Positions 42,729-52,578 of a stretch of DNA of 64,000 nucleotides are shown in pieces; within the stretch, counting starts at the first letter, position 1, and the number at the start of each line of letters is the position of its first letter. The stretch is from the NCBI GenBank assembly GCA_965207125.1, contig OZ242263.1, forward strand, positions 806,001 to 870,000, read 5' to 3'. Both the position numbers and the translations under genes were made by a program. The notes beneath the pieces were generated by a model, which had not been told where the DNA came from, ran no database searches, and was given only the letters and a program-made list of their open reading frames with translations. Source of the stretch: G965207125 sp965207125. GTDB lineage: Bacteria; Pseudomonadota; Alphaproteobacteria; Puniceispirillales; UBA1172.

Positions 42729-44475
42729 TCGGCGCGGTTGCGCGCTCGAGCCAGCCCTCAAGGCTAGCATCGCCTAACGCGCCCACTTGCGGAGCGATCA
42801 CCTTCCTGATTTGATCATGGTAGGCGTCTAGCCAAGCGCATTCAGATGAATTGAGCAATTCTAACAAGACCAAACGCCGATCAAAAGGCACTAGCGTAAG
42901 GCACTCAAAACCAAGCCAGTTTTCATCAAACCGCCTCACCAGCAATAGGTTTTCAAGGCGGATGCCGAAGGCTTCATCACGATAATACCCCGGCTCATTA
43001 GACAGCACCATGCCTTCGTTAATCTCAGACTTGGCGGATGGGGAGATATTCGGCGGCGATTCATGCACCGAAAGGCAACAACCAACCCCGTGTCCGGTAC
43101 CATGCCCAAAATCAAACCCTGCTTGCCATAAAGGCGCACGAGCAATCGCGTCAAGCCGCGCCCCACTAGTGCCGGGCGGAAAACGCTGCCGATCAAGCGC
43201 AATATGCGCCTTCAGCACATGGGTGAAAATCTCACACTGCTCGTGTGTTGGCTCGCCAATCGCCACTGTACGCGTGATGTCAGTGGTCGCATCATGATAC
43301 TGCCCTCCTGAATCGATCAGATAGAGCGTGCCGCGCTTAATCACGCTATCCGCTCCGTCTTGCGCCCTGTAGTGTACCACGGCACTATTCGCCCCGCTCG
43401 CTGAAATGGCGGCAAAGCTTTCGCTGATAAAAAGAGCGCCTTGGCGGCGAAAATCCAAAAGCGTCTCAGCCGCGGCGGATTCAGTGATTGTCTGGCTTGG
43501 GGCGTTTTTATCCAACCAATGAAGAAACCGTATCATCGCGATCGCATCACGTTGATGCGCCATTCTGAATCCGTCCTGTTCGGTTTGATTCTTTTGCGCC
43601 TTCATTATGCTGATCGGGCTATTTTTTTTGATCACCCGGCATCCTGATGAATGCAACAGCTCAGCAAACGCGAACGGACAACTCACAGGATCAACCAGCA
43701 CCGTCTTTTCACTAAAGCGGTCAAAATGCCCTTTTATTCTATCAGGCGCGATGATTTGAATATGGTGGTGCTCGATGCTGCTTATATCGTTGTTGTTATG
43801 GAATATCACCACCGTCCCGTCGGACGAAATCATAGCAAAAGCCAGAAAAACCGGAGTATGGAGAAGATCTTCGCCACGGATATTGAGAAGCCACGCAAGC
43901 TCGGTTGGATCGGTTATCAACATCGCCTCAGCCTGATGCTTTTTCATCGCGTCTACGACGGCGGAAATTTTCTCACCGCGCGGCCTACCGGCGTAACACT
44001 GATCGACATCCCACAGCCGCGATGGCTGGATGGGGGGGCGATCATTCCAAATGGCGTCTACCGGATTCCGGTCAAGAGCGATTAAGGCTATGCCAGCATC
44101 CGCTGTGGCCTCGGTAAGTGCTTTATGCCGCATGGCGGTGATCAGCATCGGATCAAAGCCCATGCGGGAGCCCGCCAAATTCATCGCAAGCCATTCTGAT
44201 GGCTTAACCGGCGGGGCCACAAGGCAGTGCCAGTGCTGGTCTGTTTCGGCTTCCATCTGTAGCCGATAACGGTCATCACTGAACAACACCGCTTGGTCTT
44301 TTGTCACCACCGCCATTCCCGCCGAGCCGGTAAAACCACTAATCCACCGGAGGCGCTCGTCAGAGTCCCGCACCTCTTCCCCCGAAAATGCATCGCCTCT
44401 TGGGATAATCACGCCCTCCACGCCGATATCCCGCAAATGTTCACGCATCAAAGACAGCCGCACCGACATTGTCAT
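42718..44475 (-). CDS. M24-family Xaa-Pro aminopeptidase (aminopeptidase P)
   Basis: Metallopeptidase releasing N-terminal residues before proline. The ATG at 44475 (MTMSVRLSLMREHLRDIG) overlaps the prmA stop as ATGA, so I prefer it to the upstream ATG at 44499. 585 residues: two creatinase-N domains (about 1-300) and the pita-bread domain with metal ligands in YLIDSGGQYHDATTDITRT, HGTGHGVGCCLSVHE, NEPGYYRDEAFGIRLE and the late GFECLTLVPFD. The long two-domain N-terminus is that of the eukaryote-like APP1 type. Last gene of the uvrD-prmA-pepP unit. Confidence 0.93.
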   Translation of the reverse strand: MTMSVRLSLMREHLRDIGVEGVIIPRGDAFSGEEVRDSDERLRWISGFTGSAGMAVVTKDQAVLFSDDRYRLQMEAETDQHWHCLVAPPVKPSEWLAMNLAGSRMGFDPMLITAMRHKALTEATADAGIALIALDRNPVDAIWNDRPPIQPSRLWDVDQCYAGRPRGEKISAVVDAMKKHQAEAMLITDPTELAWLLNIRGEDLLHTPVFLAFAMISSDGTVVIFHNNNDISSIEHHHIQIIAPDRIKGHFDRFSEKTVLVDPVSCPFAFAELLHSSGCRVIKKNSPISIMKAQKNQTEQDGFRMAHQRDAIAMIRFLHWLDKNAPSQTITESAAAETLLDFRRQGALFISESFAAISASGANSAVVHYRAQDGADSVIKRGTLYLIDSGGQYHDATTDITRTVAIGEPTHEQCEIFTHVLKAHIALDRQRFPPGTSGARLDAIARAPLWQAGFDFGHGTGHGVGCCLSVHESPPNISPSAKSEINEGMVLSNEPGYYRDEAFGIRLENLLLVRRFDENWLGFECLTLVPFDRRLVLLELLNSSECAWLDAYHDQIRKVIAPQVGALGDASLEGWLERATAPIKG

Positions 44476-45347
44476 TTTTCCATCACCAATGTTACCCAAT
44501 CCTCAATGACTATCGTCTCGCACATCGACAGCCCCTCTTTTTGATAAGCATCCCTAACTTTATCACAATGAATAGTCATCAACCCTGATAGGATAATCAT
44601 GCCTCCCTCAGCGAGGCAAGCCACCGCCTCCCCCGCCATAGAAACCAGTGGGCTAGGCAGGATATTGGCGAAGATCAAATCATAAGGTGCAGAATTAAGC
44701 ACTATCTCACCTGAGCACCCGTCAGACAGACCACTGATAATCCGCGCGCTAACACCGTTCAGCGCGGCGTTTTCAACGGCCACCTTAACGGCAATTGCGT
44801 CATTATCGACCGCAATAATCTGCGCCCGATCATATAATTTCGCCGCTGCGATTGCCAGAATCCCGCTTCCTGTGCCTATATCAGCGATAATCGGCACGTC
44901 TTTCTGGGGCACAAATCGATCAAGATATTGAAGGCAACCACAAGTCGTCGGATGATTCCCTGTGCCGAAAGCTTGTCCAGCCGAAATCAGCAATCCTATC
45001 TGGCCGCCTAAATCAGGGTTTTTGATATGATCACCATAAATATGAAACCCGCCGATATCAAACGGCGGAAAATCTCTTTGATTCAGCTTAAGCCAGTCAC
45101 GCTGCAAAATCGCGCTGACCACTGGCATCGTCGTTCTCGCCCCCGTGAGTGAGGTGAGTTCAGCTAAGGCCACAGAGAGCCTTTCGTCATCGGGCTCGGT
45201 TTCGCTGATCACCACTACTATCCAGTCTTGGCTGTGCTCGTCTATGGTCATGCTAACCGACACGCCGTCGGTCGCCGCTAGTAACAATTCAGCTGCAAGC
45301 GCACTGTCACCCGATGTGGTCATGCGCGTTTGCCATAAAGGTTTCAT
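44472..45347 (-). CDS. prmA: ribosomal protein L11 methyltransferase
   Basis: SAM-dependent enzyme that methylates L11. 291 residues: N-terminal substrate-binding domain (about 1-95), linker and GQAFGTGNHPTTCGCLQYLD (about 126-145), SAM motif VPIIADIGTGSGILAIAAAK (about 155), and PYDLIFANILPSPL (about 227), the NILxxPL-type motif. Start overlaps the uvrD TGA and stop overlaps the aminopeptidase ATG, both by four bases. Its substrate gene rplK is also in this window. Confidence 0.93.
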   Translation of the reverse strand: MKPLWQTRMTTSGDSALAAELLLAATDGVSVSMTIDEHSQDWIVVVISETEPDDERLSVALAELTSLTGARTTMPVVSAILQRDWLKLNQRDFPPFDIGGFHIYGDHIKNPDLGGQIGLLISAGQAFGTGNHPTTCGCLQYLDRFVPQKDVPIIADIGTGSGILAIAAAKLYDRAQIIAVDNDAIAVKVAVENAALNGVSARIISGLSDGCSGEIVLNSAPYDLIFANILPSPLVSMAGEAVACLAEGGMIILSGLMTIHCDKVRDAYQKEGLSMCETIVIEDWVTLVMEK

Positions 45348-47548
45348 TCAAGCGTCCGTTCAGCTTTATGCACAAATCCAGCCATGACTTTTTTCCGGTC
45401 GTTTTTATCGAAATCGACCAGCAATTTATCGCCTTCAATTTCTAAAACAGTGCCGTTGCCGAATTTTTCATGAAAAACCCTATCATCGATATTAAAAGCC
45501 CGTTTTTGCTCCCCCGCCGTTTGCTCCGGTATAATAACCGCCTCCGCCTGATAATATGGCGTGAGGACGTCCTCCATCCCGTGTTCGGTGACTAAAACAA
45601 TATGTTCGGGCGGTAATTCAGTGATAAATCGGGATGGTATAGCGTTTTGCCATGCTCCGTAAAGTTGACGTCTTTGGGCATAGGAAATAAAAACCCGGCG
45701 GCGTCCTCTTGTGAGGCCGACATAAGCAATCCGTCTTTCCTCCTCCAAGCCTCTGATGCCGTTTTCATCAAGTGTTCGCCCCGATGGAAACAAACCTTCT
45801 TCCCAACCCGCTAGAAAGACGGTGTCAAATTCGAGCCCTTTAGCGGCGTGAAGGGTCATCAGCGTCACCTCACCACCTTCTACCGGCGTATCGCTATCCA
45901 TGACCAGAGCGATATGTTCTAGGAAAGCAGGCAAGCTTTCAAAACCCGCCATCGATGTGATCAACTCCTTGAGGTTTTCGAGCCGGCCTTCGGCTTCATA
46001 GGTTTTTTCCGCCTGCAACATAGCGGTGTACCCCGATTGATCTAGCACCTGCATTGCAAATTCGGGATGGTGCATCTCACCAACCTTGCTACGCCAATCG
46101 TCAAAAAGAGTCACGATCTGGGTAAGGTTTTTTCTCATCGCGGGTTTGAGCGTGGGTTCAACAAGCATCTTCTCTGCGGTCGCCAGCATCGGTAAACCTG
46201 TCGCCCGAGACGCTTGGCGGATAGCCGCAAGAGAGGTGTCACCTAATCCACGCCTTGGTTTATTGATAATGCGCTCGAAAGCCAGATCATCTGCGGGCTG
46301 GGCGATGAGCCGCAAATAGGCGATCGCATCACGGATTTCCTGTCGCTCATAGAATTTTGCGCCAATGACTTTATACGGAATCCCTCGCTTGATAAAACAA
46401 TCCTCGAACTCGCGGGTTTGGTAGCCGGTTCTAATCAGTATAGCTATCTCATTAAGCGGAAGATTCTCATCAGCTTTGAGGTCTTCTATTTGCTCGGCGA
46501 TATACTGCGCCTCACCGCCGCCATCCCAACAACCCACCAGCCTGACGGCTTCACCATCCTCGCTAGCGGTGAAAAGCGTCTTTCCCAAACGGTTCTTATT
46601 ATGCGCCACCAGCCCTGACGCCGCACCCAGAATATGAGCTGTCGACCGGTAATTCTGCTCAAGACGGATCGTCACCGCTTCAGGATAGATTTCGGTAAAA
46701 CGCAGAATGTTACTGACTTCAGCCCCGCGCCAGCCATAAATCGATTGATCATCATCGCCGACACAACAAAGATTACGCGAATGCTGTGCTAGAAGCCTCA
46801 ACCACAAATACTGTGCGACATTAGTATCTTGGTATTCATCGACCATGATATGGGTAATTCGCTGATGATAAAGGGCCAGAATATCGGGATAAGTATTAAA
46901 AATCGTGAGATTATGCAGAAGCAAATCACCAAAATCGCAAGCATTCAGTGAAATGAGACGTTGTTGATAGGCCTCATACAACCGTTGGGCCTTGCCGCCG
47001 ATCATATCGCTGGCCTGCGCGGCGCTAACCTTATCCGCCGTCAGGCCTTTATTTTTCCAGCGATCGATGATCGCCAGCACCATCCGTGGCGGAAAACGCT
47101 TTGCATCTAGATCCATGGCCTCCATCACCTGCTTGATAAGCCTCAGCTGGTCATCGGTGTCGAAGATAGTGAAGTTAGAAGTCAAACCGACACATTCGGC
47201 GTGGCGGCGTAAAATCCGTGCAGCCAGCGCGTGAAATGTGCCAAACCAGACTTGCTCAACCATATCGCCGATCATCGCCGCGATCCTGTCTTTCATCTCG
47301 CGCGCCGCCTTGTTAGTGAAGGTGACAGCCAAGATATTCCATGGTTTGGCACGGCCGGTATCGATCAGGTTAGCGAGTCGAGAGGTAAGAACGCGTGTCT
47401 TACCCGTGCCAGCTCCTGACAATACCAATAACGCCCCATCGAGATGCGAGACGGCCTCGATCTGTTGCGGGTTAAGGCCTTCTAACCATGGTTTTGATGG
47501 CGAGGTGCACGAAATAGCGGATAACTGGGATTGATCATTTTTCATCAT
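45344..47548 (-). CDS. uvrD: ATP-dependent DNA helicase UvrD/PcrA
   Basis: Superfamily 1A 3'-5' helicase used in excision and mismatch repair. 734 residues: Walker A LSGAGTGKTRVLTSRLANL (about residue 43), motif II MVDEYQDTN (about 235), motif III CCVGDDDQSIYGWRGAE, motif IV RLEQNYRSTAHIL, and motif V-VI VTLMTLHAAKGLEFDTVFLA with YVGLTRGRRRVFISYA. The C-terminal Tudor-like segment (HEKFGNGTVLEIEGDKLLVD) is present. Complete. It is divergent from mlaA with a 121-base promoter gap. Confidence 0.95.
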   Translation of the reverse strand: MMKNDQSQLSAISCTSPSKPWLEGLNPQQIEAVSHLDGALLVLSGAGTGKTRVLTSRLANLIDTGRAKPWNILAVTFTNKAAREMKDRIAAMIGDMVEQVWFGTFHALAARILRRHAECVGLTSNFTIFDTDDQLRLIKQVMEAMDLDAKRFPPRMVLAIIDRWKNKGLTADKVSAAQASDMIGGKAQRLYEAYQQRLISLNACDFGDLLLHNLTIFNTYPDILALYHQRITHIMVDEYQDTNVAQYLWLRLLAQHSRNLCCVGDDDQSIYGWRGAEVSNILRFTEIYPEAVTIRLEQNYRSTAHILGAASGLVAHNKNRLGKTLFTASEDGEAVRLVGCWDGGGEAQYIAEQIEDLKADENLPLNEIAILIRTGYQTREFEDCFIKRGIPYKVIGAKFYERQEIRDAIAYLRLIAQPADDLAFERIINKPRRGLGDTSLAAIRQASRATGLPMLATAEKMLVEPTLKPAMRKNLTQIVTLFDDWRSKVGEMHHPEFAMQVLDQSGYTAMLQAEKTYEAEGRLENLKELITSMAGFESLPAFLEHIALVMDSDTPVEGGEVTLMTLHAAKGLEFDTVFLAGWEEGLFPSGRTLDENGIRGLEEERRIAYVGLTRGRRRVFISYAQRRQLYGAWQNAIPSRFITELPPEHIVLVTEHGMEDVLTPYYQAEAVIIPEQTAGEQKRAFNIDDRVFHEKFGNGTVLEIEGDKLLVDFDKNDRKKVMAGFVHKAERTLE

Positions 47549-47669
47549 GCTGGTTTTAGCATGTAGCGTTTTTGTCTGATACCGTTTTATTGTTGCTGGC
47601 CATATTATGTTTCGATGTTCATATTTGCATTGTCATTGACTTAATTTCAGCTTTTCTTAATATCTAGCT

Positions 47670-48383
47670 ATGTTTTCGCTGGCGTTTAAAAAATGGACTA
47701 TTTACGTAGCAGTCGCCGTCGTGTTGGTCGGATGCAACTCGATTCCCGAAGAGCAACGTTCTGAGGTGCGCGATCCTTACGAGGTGCAGAACAGAACTAT
47801 ATTCGATGTTAATGTGAAAATAGATGATGTCGCCATAGAACCTCTGGCAAAAGCCTATCTAGCAACACCTGAGACAACCCAAAAGATGATGACGCATTAC
47901 GCCAACTGGACAGCCTTACCCTCAACGATGATCAATTCAGCGTTGCAGGGAGATGCTGAAAACATGTCACTGGCCGTTGTTACTTTTTTGGTCAATGGTT
48001 TAACTTTTGGGCTTGCTGATCTGACTGAGGATGATGCTGAGATCACCAATTTCAACACAACGCTTGAGCAATGGGGAACTCCTGCAGGGGTATATTTAGT
48101 CATGCCGGTCGTCGGCCCTGGAACAGTAAGAAGCCATTCAGCGACAGTCGTTGATTCTATCCTCAACCCACTTATATACAGTCCAACTACCAGCACCGTG
48201 GTGCTTACAACCCAAACACCAGTGCGGTTAATCACCGCTCGCGGTAATAATTATGATTTGATCAATGATATTAAATACCGGTCTCTTGATCCTTACGCCC
48301 GCAGTCGCTCTATCTTTTATCAGCACAGTGCTCCTGAGTCCCATGACGACCTCTTTGACGCATTCATTGAGGATAGCCAATAA
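47670..48383 (+). CDS. mlaA: phospholipid-binding lipoprotein MlaA
   Basis: Outer-membrane lipoprotein of the Mla lipid-transport system, which removes misplaced phospholipids. 237 residues; signal peptide with lipobox LVGC (Cys at residue 22), then DPYEVQNRTIFDVN (DP-x-E-x-x-N-R family start), and the long hydrophobic LEQWGTPAGVYLVMPVVGPG block near residue 130. Standard MlaA/VacJ. mlaC follows 7 bases later; the MlaFEDB transporter genes are not in the window. Confidence 0.92.
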   Translation: MFSLAFKKWTIYVAVAVVLVGCNSIPEEQRSEVRDPYEVQNRTIFDVNVKIDDVAIEPLAKAYLATPETTQKMMTHYANWTALPSTMINSALQGDAENMSLAVVTFLVNGLTFGLADLTEDDAEITNFNTTLEQWGTPAGVYLVMPVVGPGTVRSHSATVVDSILNPLIYSPTTSTVVLTTQTPVRLITARGNNYDLINDIKYRSLDPYARSRSIFYQHSAPESHDDLFDAFIEDSQ

Positions 48384-48390
48384 GGAAAAG

Positions 48391-49026
48391 ATGATGATGG
48401 TTTTGATCACACGTCATATGGTTATTGTTTTCATGCTGTTAGCGTCATTGGTCAAGGTGGCGACGGCTGATCGCCTCGAGGAAAGCACGCGCCTTGTCAA
48501 TACTCTGATCGATGACATTAGAATTATTACCGACAACGATTTGTCTGCCCAAGACATACGCGCACATACCAATAGGATTATCGATACCTATTTTGATTAC
48601 GAAAAAATTGCACGATTCACCACAGGGCCGTATTGGCGACAGATCAGTGATGAGCAAAAGCAACAATATCTGACAGCGTTTCGAGAGGTGTTGTTGGCCA
48701 TAGCGGAAACCCAGTTCGATTACTTCAAAACCACTGAATACACGCACCAGTCCTCGCGCCTAAAAGGTAATAAATGGGTGATCGTCACCGGCTTAGTTCA
48801 TGATAAAATCGGACAATCTGAGGATTACGAGGTGATATGGTGGATTAATACTTCACCTAATAAACCGCCGGTTATTTTTGACATCAATATACAAAATGTG
48901 TCGATGCTCATCACACAAAGAGATGAAAATTTGGCGGTCGTTCGTCAGAATGGTGGTGATTTTAACGCGCTGACTGAGACCTTAAGAAAACAAAGTAAGA
49001 TTAATCGCCAGATCGCTAGCGAGTGA
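48391..49026 (+). CDS. mlaC: MlaC/Tgt2-family phospholipid-binding protein
   Basis: Periplasmic shuttle carrying phospholipids between MlaA and the inner-membrane Mla complex. I choose the ATG at 48391, right after AAGGAAAAG; the longer frame overlaps mlaA. 211 residues with an N-terminal signal peptide (about 1-27, HMVIVFMLLASLVKVATA) and the conserved FDYEKIARFTTGPYWRQISD and FREVLLAIAETQFDYF segments. Its last 11 bases overlap the convergent ettA. Confidence 0.9.
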   Translation: MMMVLITRHMVIVFMLLASLVKVATADRLEESTRLVNTLIDDIRIITDNDLSAQDIRAHTNRIIDTYFDYEKIARFTTGPYWRQISDEQKQQYLTAFREVLLAIAETQFDYFKTTEYTHQSSRLKGNKWVIVTGLVHDKIGQSEDYEVIWWINTSPNKPPVIFDINIQNVSMLITQRDENLAVVRQNGGDFNALTETLRKQSKINRQIASE

Positions 49027-50695
49027 TTGGCTTATATTTGATTCGGGTTGGCATTTCTGCGGCCACGCCCAAGCGCCTTTTTCTATCTTCTTCATAAGCC
49101 TGCCAGTTTCCTTCAAACCATTCGACGTGGCTGTCGCCTTCGAAAGCGAGAATATGTGTCGCCGTCCGATCAAGAAACCAGCGATCATGGGTGATAATCA
49201 CCGCGCAACCACCAAAAGATAGCAAAGCCTCCTCTAGCGCGCGTAAGGTGTCAATATCGAGATCATTAGTCGGCTCATCGAGCAGGAGAAGATTGCATCC
49301 TGATTTAAGCATCCTCGCTAAATGGACACGGTTTCTCTCACCCCCGGATAACTGCCCAACCCGCTTTTGCTGATCGCTCCCTTTAAAATTAAACTGCCCA
49401 ACATAGGCGCGCGAGGAAATAGTGCGCTTGCCGAGGGGAAGCTCATCGAGGCCGTCCGAGATCACCTCCCAAACATTTTTATTGTTATCAAGCGCATCAC
49501 GTGATTGATCGACATAAGCCATCACCACCGTATCACCGATAGTCAAAGTGCCCTGATCCGGTTTGTCCTGTCCGGTCAGCATACGAAACAATGTTGTTTT
49601 CCCAGCACCATTCGCACCAACCACCCCGACAATTCCTCCAGGTGGAAGCACGAAATCAAGGTTATCTATCAGCAGCCGGTCGCCGAATGCTTTGCCTAAG
49701 CCTTCTGATTTGATCACGGTATTGCCCAGACGCGGGCCGGGGGGAATTGTTATCCGTGCCGTCTCGTTGATATTTTCGGTCTCTTGCTCTAACAGTTTTT
49801 CATAAGCGGTAATACGCGCTTTGGATTTGGCCTGCCTTGCTTTGGGGGCTGCACGTACCCATTCCAATTCGCGTGAGAGTAGTTTCGTATGCGCATCTGC
49901 TGATCGGCCTTCGACATCCATCCGTTTTTGTTTTTGCTCGAGCCAGCTTGAATAATTGCCTTTGAATGGAAAGCCCCTTCCTCGATCGAGTTCTAGAATC
50001 CAGCCTGCTACCTCATCGAGAAAATAACGATCATGGGTAATTGTTACGACAGTGCCAGCAAAATCTTGCAGAAATCGCTGAAGCCACGCAACGGATTCGG
50101 CGTCTAAATGATTGGTCGGCTCATCGAGCAGAAGCATATCAGGCGCGGCGAGCAACAAGCGGCATAAGGCAACCCTGCGCTTTTCACCACCTGATAATTT
50201 GTCGGTGGGAGAATCCGGAGGCGGAAGGCGCAAAGCATCCATAGCAATTCCAGCTTTGCGTTCTAGATCCCACGCATCAGCATTGTCTATTTGCTCCTGC
50301 ACCTCGCCTTGCTCAGTGATCAGTGCGGTCATTTCATCATCGGTTAGTTCTTCGGCGAAACGCGCGCTGATGGTGTTAAATTTATCTACCAACGCTTTTT
50401 GCTCGGCCATGCCGAGCATTACATTGTCAAGCACCGTCAGAGTTTGATCTATCTCAGGTTCTTGGGGTAAATAGCCGACTTTAATGCTGTCCGCCGACCA
50501 GACTTCGCCCTGAAAGTCAGTCTCCTCACCCGCCATGATCCGTAATAGGGTTGATTTACCCGAGCCATTGACGCCCAAGACGCCAATTTTTGCCCCCGGC
50601 AGAAAGGACAGCGAAATATCCTTGAGGACGTCCTTTCCTCCCGGCCAGATTTTGCCGAGAGAATTCATCGTATAAACATATTGCGGTTGCGCCAT
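49016..50695 (-). CDS. ettA: energy-dependent translational throttle protein EttA
   Basis: ABC-F protein that binds the ribosomal E site and gates translation by ATP level. 559 residues, no membrane span. The first ABC has Walker A GVNGSGKSTLL (about residue 40), signature LSGGEKRRVALCRLLL and Walker B LLLDEPTNHLD. A charged linker (about 245-315) follows, and the second ABC has GANGAGKTTLFRML, LSGGERNRVHLARML and LLLLDEPTNDLD. The start MAQPQYVYTMNSLGKIWPGG is typical of EttA. Single gene. Confidence 0.95.
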   Translation of the reverse strand: MAQPQYVYTMNSLGKIWPGGKDVLKDISLSFLPGAKIGVLGVNGSGKSTLLRIMAGEETDFQGEVWSADSIKVGYLPQEPEIDQTLTVLDNVMLGMAEQKALVDKFNTISARFAEELTDDEMTALITEQGEVQEQIDNADAWDLERKAGIAMDALRLPPPDSPTDKLSGGEKRRVALCRLLLAAPDMLLLDEPTNHLDAESVAWLQRFLQDFAGTVVTITHDRYFLDEVAGWILELDRGRGFPFKGNYSSWLEQKQKRMDVEGRSADAHTKLLSRELEWVRAAPKARQAKSKARITAYEKLLEQETENINETARITIPPGPRLGNTVIKSEGLGKAFGDRLLIDNLDFVLPPGGIVGVVGANGAGKTTLFRMLTGQDKPDQGTLTIGDTVVMAYVDQSRDALDNNKNVWEVISDGLDELPLGKRTISSRAYVGQFNFKGSDQQKRVGQLSGGERNRVHLARMLKSGCNLLLLDEPTNDLDIDTLRALEEALLSFGGCAVIITHDRWFLDRTATHILAFEGDSHVEWFEGNWQAYEEDRKRRLGVAAEMPTRIKYKPITR

Positions 50696-50795
50696 ACTAA
50701 AACACCTTGATTATCGGCCGCCACCATAGCGACAAGCGGAGCATTTGACCATATCCTATTTTCCCGATAGGTTAATTTTCAAAGGAGCGCATCGA

Positions 50796-51137
50796 ATGTT
50801 TGATGATTGGCCTATTGGTCTTATCCTAGTCGATAGCATGTTAGGCCTCGCTATGTGGCTGTGTTTGGGGCGTTTTTTTCTCAGCATCGCTCTTGCTGAA
50901 ACATCGAGGTTTTTTCTCATGCGCTGGCTTATTCAAGCCACCACCCCGATCATCACCGCAACCGAGAAGCTAAGACCGGGGTTTCTACCCGAAAAACTGT
51001 TCCCTGTTTACGCGGCATGGCTGATATTCATGCTCCGCTTTTATCTCCTGCCTTTGACGTTCGGGGCCCCCGTTGCGCATTTTTTTGATTTTCCGCTTGA
51101 GACGACCTTGATCGAAGCCGTGCGGTTTTCGCGTTAA
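50796..51137 (+). CDS. hypothetical inner-membrane protein, 113 aa
   Basis: The ATG at 50796 (MFDDWPIGLILVDSMLGLAM) has AAAGGAGCGC upstream; a longer frame from 50745 is less likely. About three hydrophobic segments (residues 8-35, 38-55, 72-95) joined by a basic loop (TEKLRPGFLPEKLFP). I recognise no named family, and a YggT-like fold is possible but unproven. Divergent from ettA and convergent with the next membrane protein, overlapping it by four bases. Confidence 0.65.
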   Translation: MFDDWPIGLILVDSMLGLAMWLCLGRFFLSIALAETSRFFLMRWLIQATTPIITATEKLRPGFLPEKLFPVYAAWLIFMLRFYLLPLTFGAPVAHFFDFPLETTLIEAVRFSR

Positions 51138-51499
51138 TCGATGGCAAAGCCATCATTATCCCACGGCACAAGCGTTATGATAGAATCGATATCCGTCCTG
51201 TCCGGCGTCAAAGTTACAATCTTCCCAAAACCATCCTTATCGGCAAAATGGATGCTAAGCCGCCCCGCTGTGTCATACCCGGTGCTACTAGGCGACATTG
51301 GTGCAGGAAACTGTATAGTGACCTGCTTTTCGGGTGTTGAGTCTAACTGTCCTACTCTTGTTGAGAAGCCATAGATGAGCAACCCCAACCCAACAACGAT
51401 CAAAGTCGACATGACAACAATCGCCACTCTGATTATTTTGAGCCACGCGGGTTCAGTATAGGAAAATTCAGACTGGTGTGATTGTCTAGATGAGGGCAT
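51134..51499 (-). CDS. hypothetical single-span membrane protein (possibly DUF6476-like)
   Basis: 121 residues from the ATG at 51499 (MPSSRQSHQSEFSYTEPA), with AGGAA upstream; the frame is open to 51565 but that runs into rluD. One membrane span (about residues 25-47, IIRVAIVVMSTLIVVGLGLL), then a short periplasmic part with predicted strands (LSIHFADKDGFGKIVTLT). Similar small proteins sit next to rluD in other alphaproteobacteria, from memory named DUF6476; sequence likeness is modest. Its start and the rluD start are 12 bases apart on opposite strands. Confidence 0.65.
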   Translation of the reverse strand: MPSSRQSHQSEFSYTEPAWLKIIRVAIVVMSTLIVVGLGLLIYGFSTRVGQLDSTPEKQVTIQFPAPMSPSSTGYDTAGRLSIHFADKDGFGKIVTLTPDRTDIDSIITLVPWDNDGFAID

Positions 51500-51511
51500 A
51501 GTGTTTCCTAA

Positions 51512-52546
51512 ATGGCTAAAAATCCTTCTCAGATAACTCTTACCGCAGATCAAAACCTCGGACAAGGTCGCATTGATCGCTGGCTTACCACTGAGGTTGC
51601 CAGCCGGGAGGATAATTTTTCACGTTCGAGAATTAAAACCTTGATTTTGGATGGAAATCTGACGGTTAATGGCAAGGTTTCGCGTGATCCTGCAACAAAT
51701 GTCATCAGTGGGGCCACTTATCAGCTCTCGATTCCCGCCTCGGTGGCGCCCAAGCCGAAACCGCAGGCGATTCCACTCAAAATCCTGTTCGAGGATGAGC
51801 ATCTAATCGTGATCGATAAACCTGCGGGGTTGGTGGTTCATCCCGCGCCAGGGAATCTTGACGGAACGTTGGTCAACGCGCTGATCGCACATTGTGGCGA
51901 CGGCCTCACCGGCATAGGCGGTGAGGCGCGTCCGGGCATCGTCCATCGCCTCGATAAAAATACCAGTGGCGTCATGCTAGCGGCAAAATCGGAAATCGCC
52001 CATCAGCGTCTGGTTAAAATGTTTAGCGCTCATACCATCGATCGAGTTTACACCGCGCTGGTCTGGGGTGTGATTGGCGAAAAATCCTTTACAATCAATG
52101 CACCGGTCGGGCGCGATGGGCGCGCGCGCAAAAAAATGACGGTAACAGCCAAAGGGCGCGATGCCCTCACCTATGTAGAGATCAACCGCATTCTGCCACC
52201 TTTGGCTAGTCTGGTACAGTGTCGCCTTGCCACCGGACGCACGCACCAGATCAGAGTCCATCTCGCCCATCAAAATCATGGAGTAATCGGCGACCCGCTA
52301 TACGGCCGGCCGATGCGCGGTGGGCAAATGCCTGATAACGCCTTACGCGAGGCTCTGGGCGTTTTAAGGCGTTTTCCGCGGCAAGCACTCCATGCCGGTC
52401 ATCTTGGCTTTGAGCATCCTGTAACCGGCGAGGCGATGGCGTTTGATGCGCCTGCTCCACAAGATATGCTGGGTTTGATCGATGCGCTTGAAACCGCCCT
52501 TACCCATCGTCCCATCAAGGGGCGCGCGCCCCCTATTAATGGCTAA
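51512..52546 (+). CDS. rluD: RluA/RluD-family 23S rRNA pseudouridine synthase
   Basis: Makes pseudouridines in helix 69 or related sites of 23S rRNA. 344 residues: N-terminal S4 RNA-binding domain (about 15-80, with RSRIKTLILDGNLTVNGKVS), then the catalytic domain with GIVHRLDKNTSGVMLAAKS holding the catalytic Asp (about residue 149) and LATGRTHQIRVHLAHQNHGV. The longer RluD form with the S4 domain is clear; exact target sites are inferred. Directly upstream of rpoH. Confidence 0.9.
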   Translation: MAKNPSQITLTADQNLGQGRIDRWLTTEVASREDNFSRSRIKTLILDGNLTVNGKVSRDPATNVISGATYQLSIPASVAPKPKPQAIPLKILFEDEHLIVIDKPAGLVVHPAPGNLDGTLVNALIAHCGDGLTGIGGEARPGIVHRLDKNTSGVMLAAKSEIAHQRLVKMFSAHTIDRVYTALVWGVIGEKSFTINAPVGRDGRARKKMTVTAKGRDALTYVEINRILPPLASLVQCRLATGRTHQIRVHLAHQNHGVIGDPLYGRPMRGGQMPDNALREALGVLRRFPRQALHAGHLGFEHPVTGEAMAFDAPAPQDMLGLIDALETALTHRPIKGRAPPING

Positions 52547-52578
52547 TCATAGAGTTTTCCGTTAGAGGCCTTCGCCAT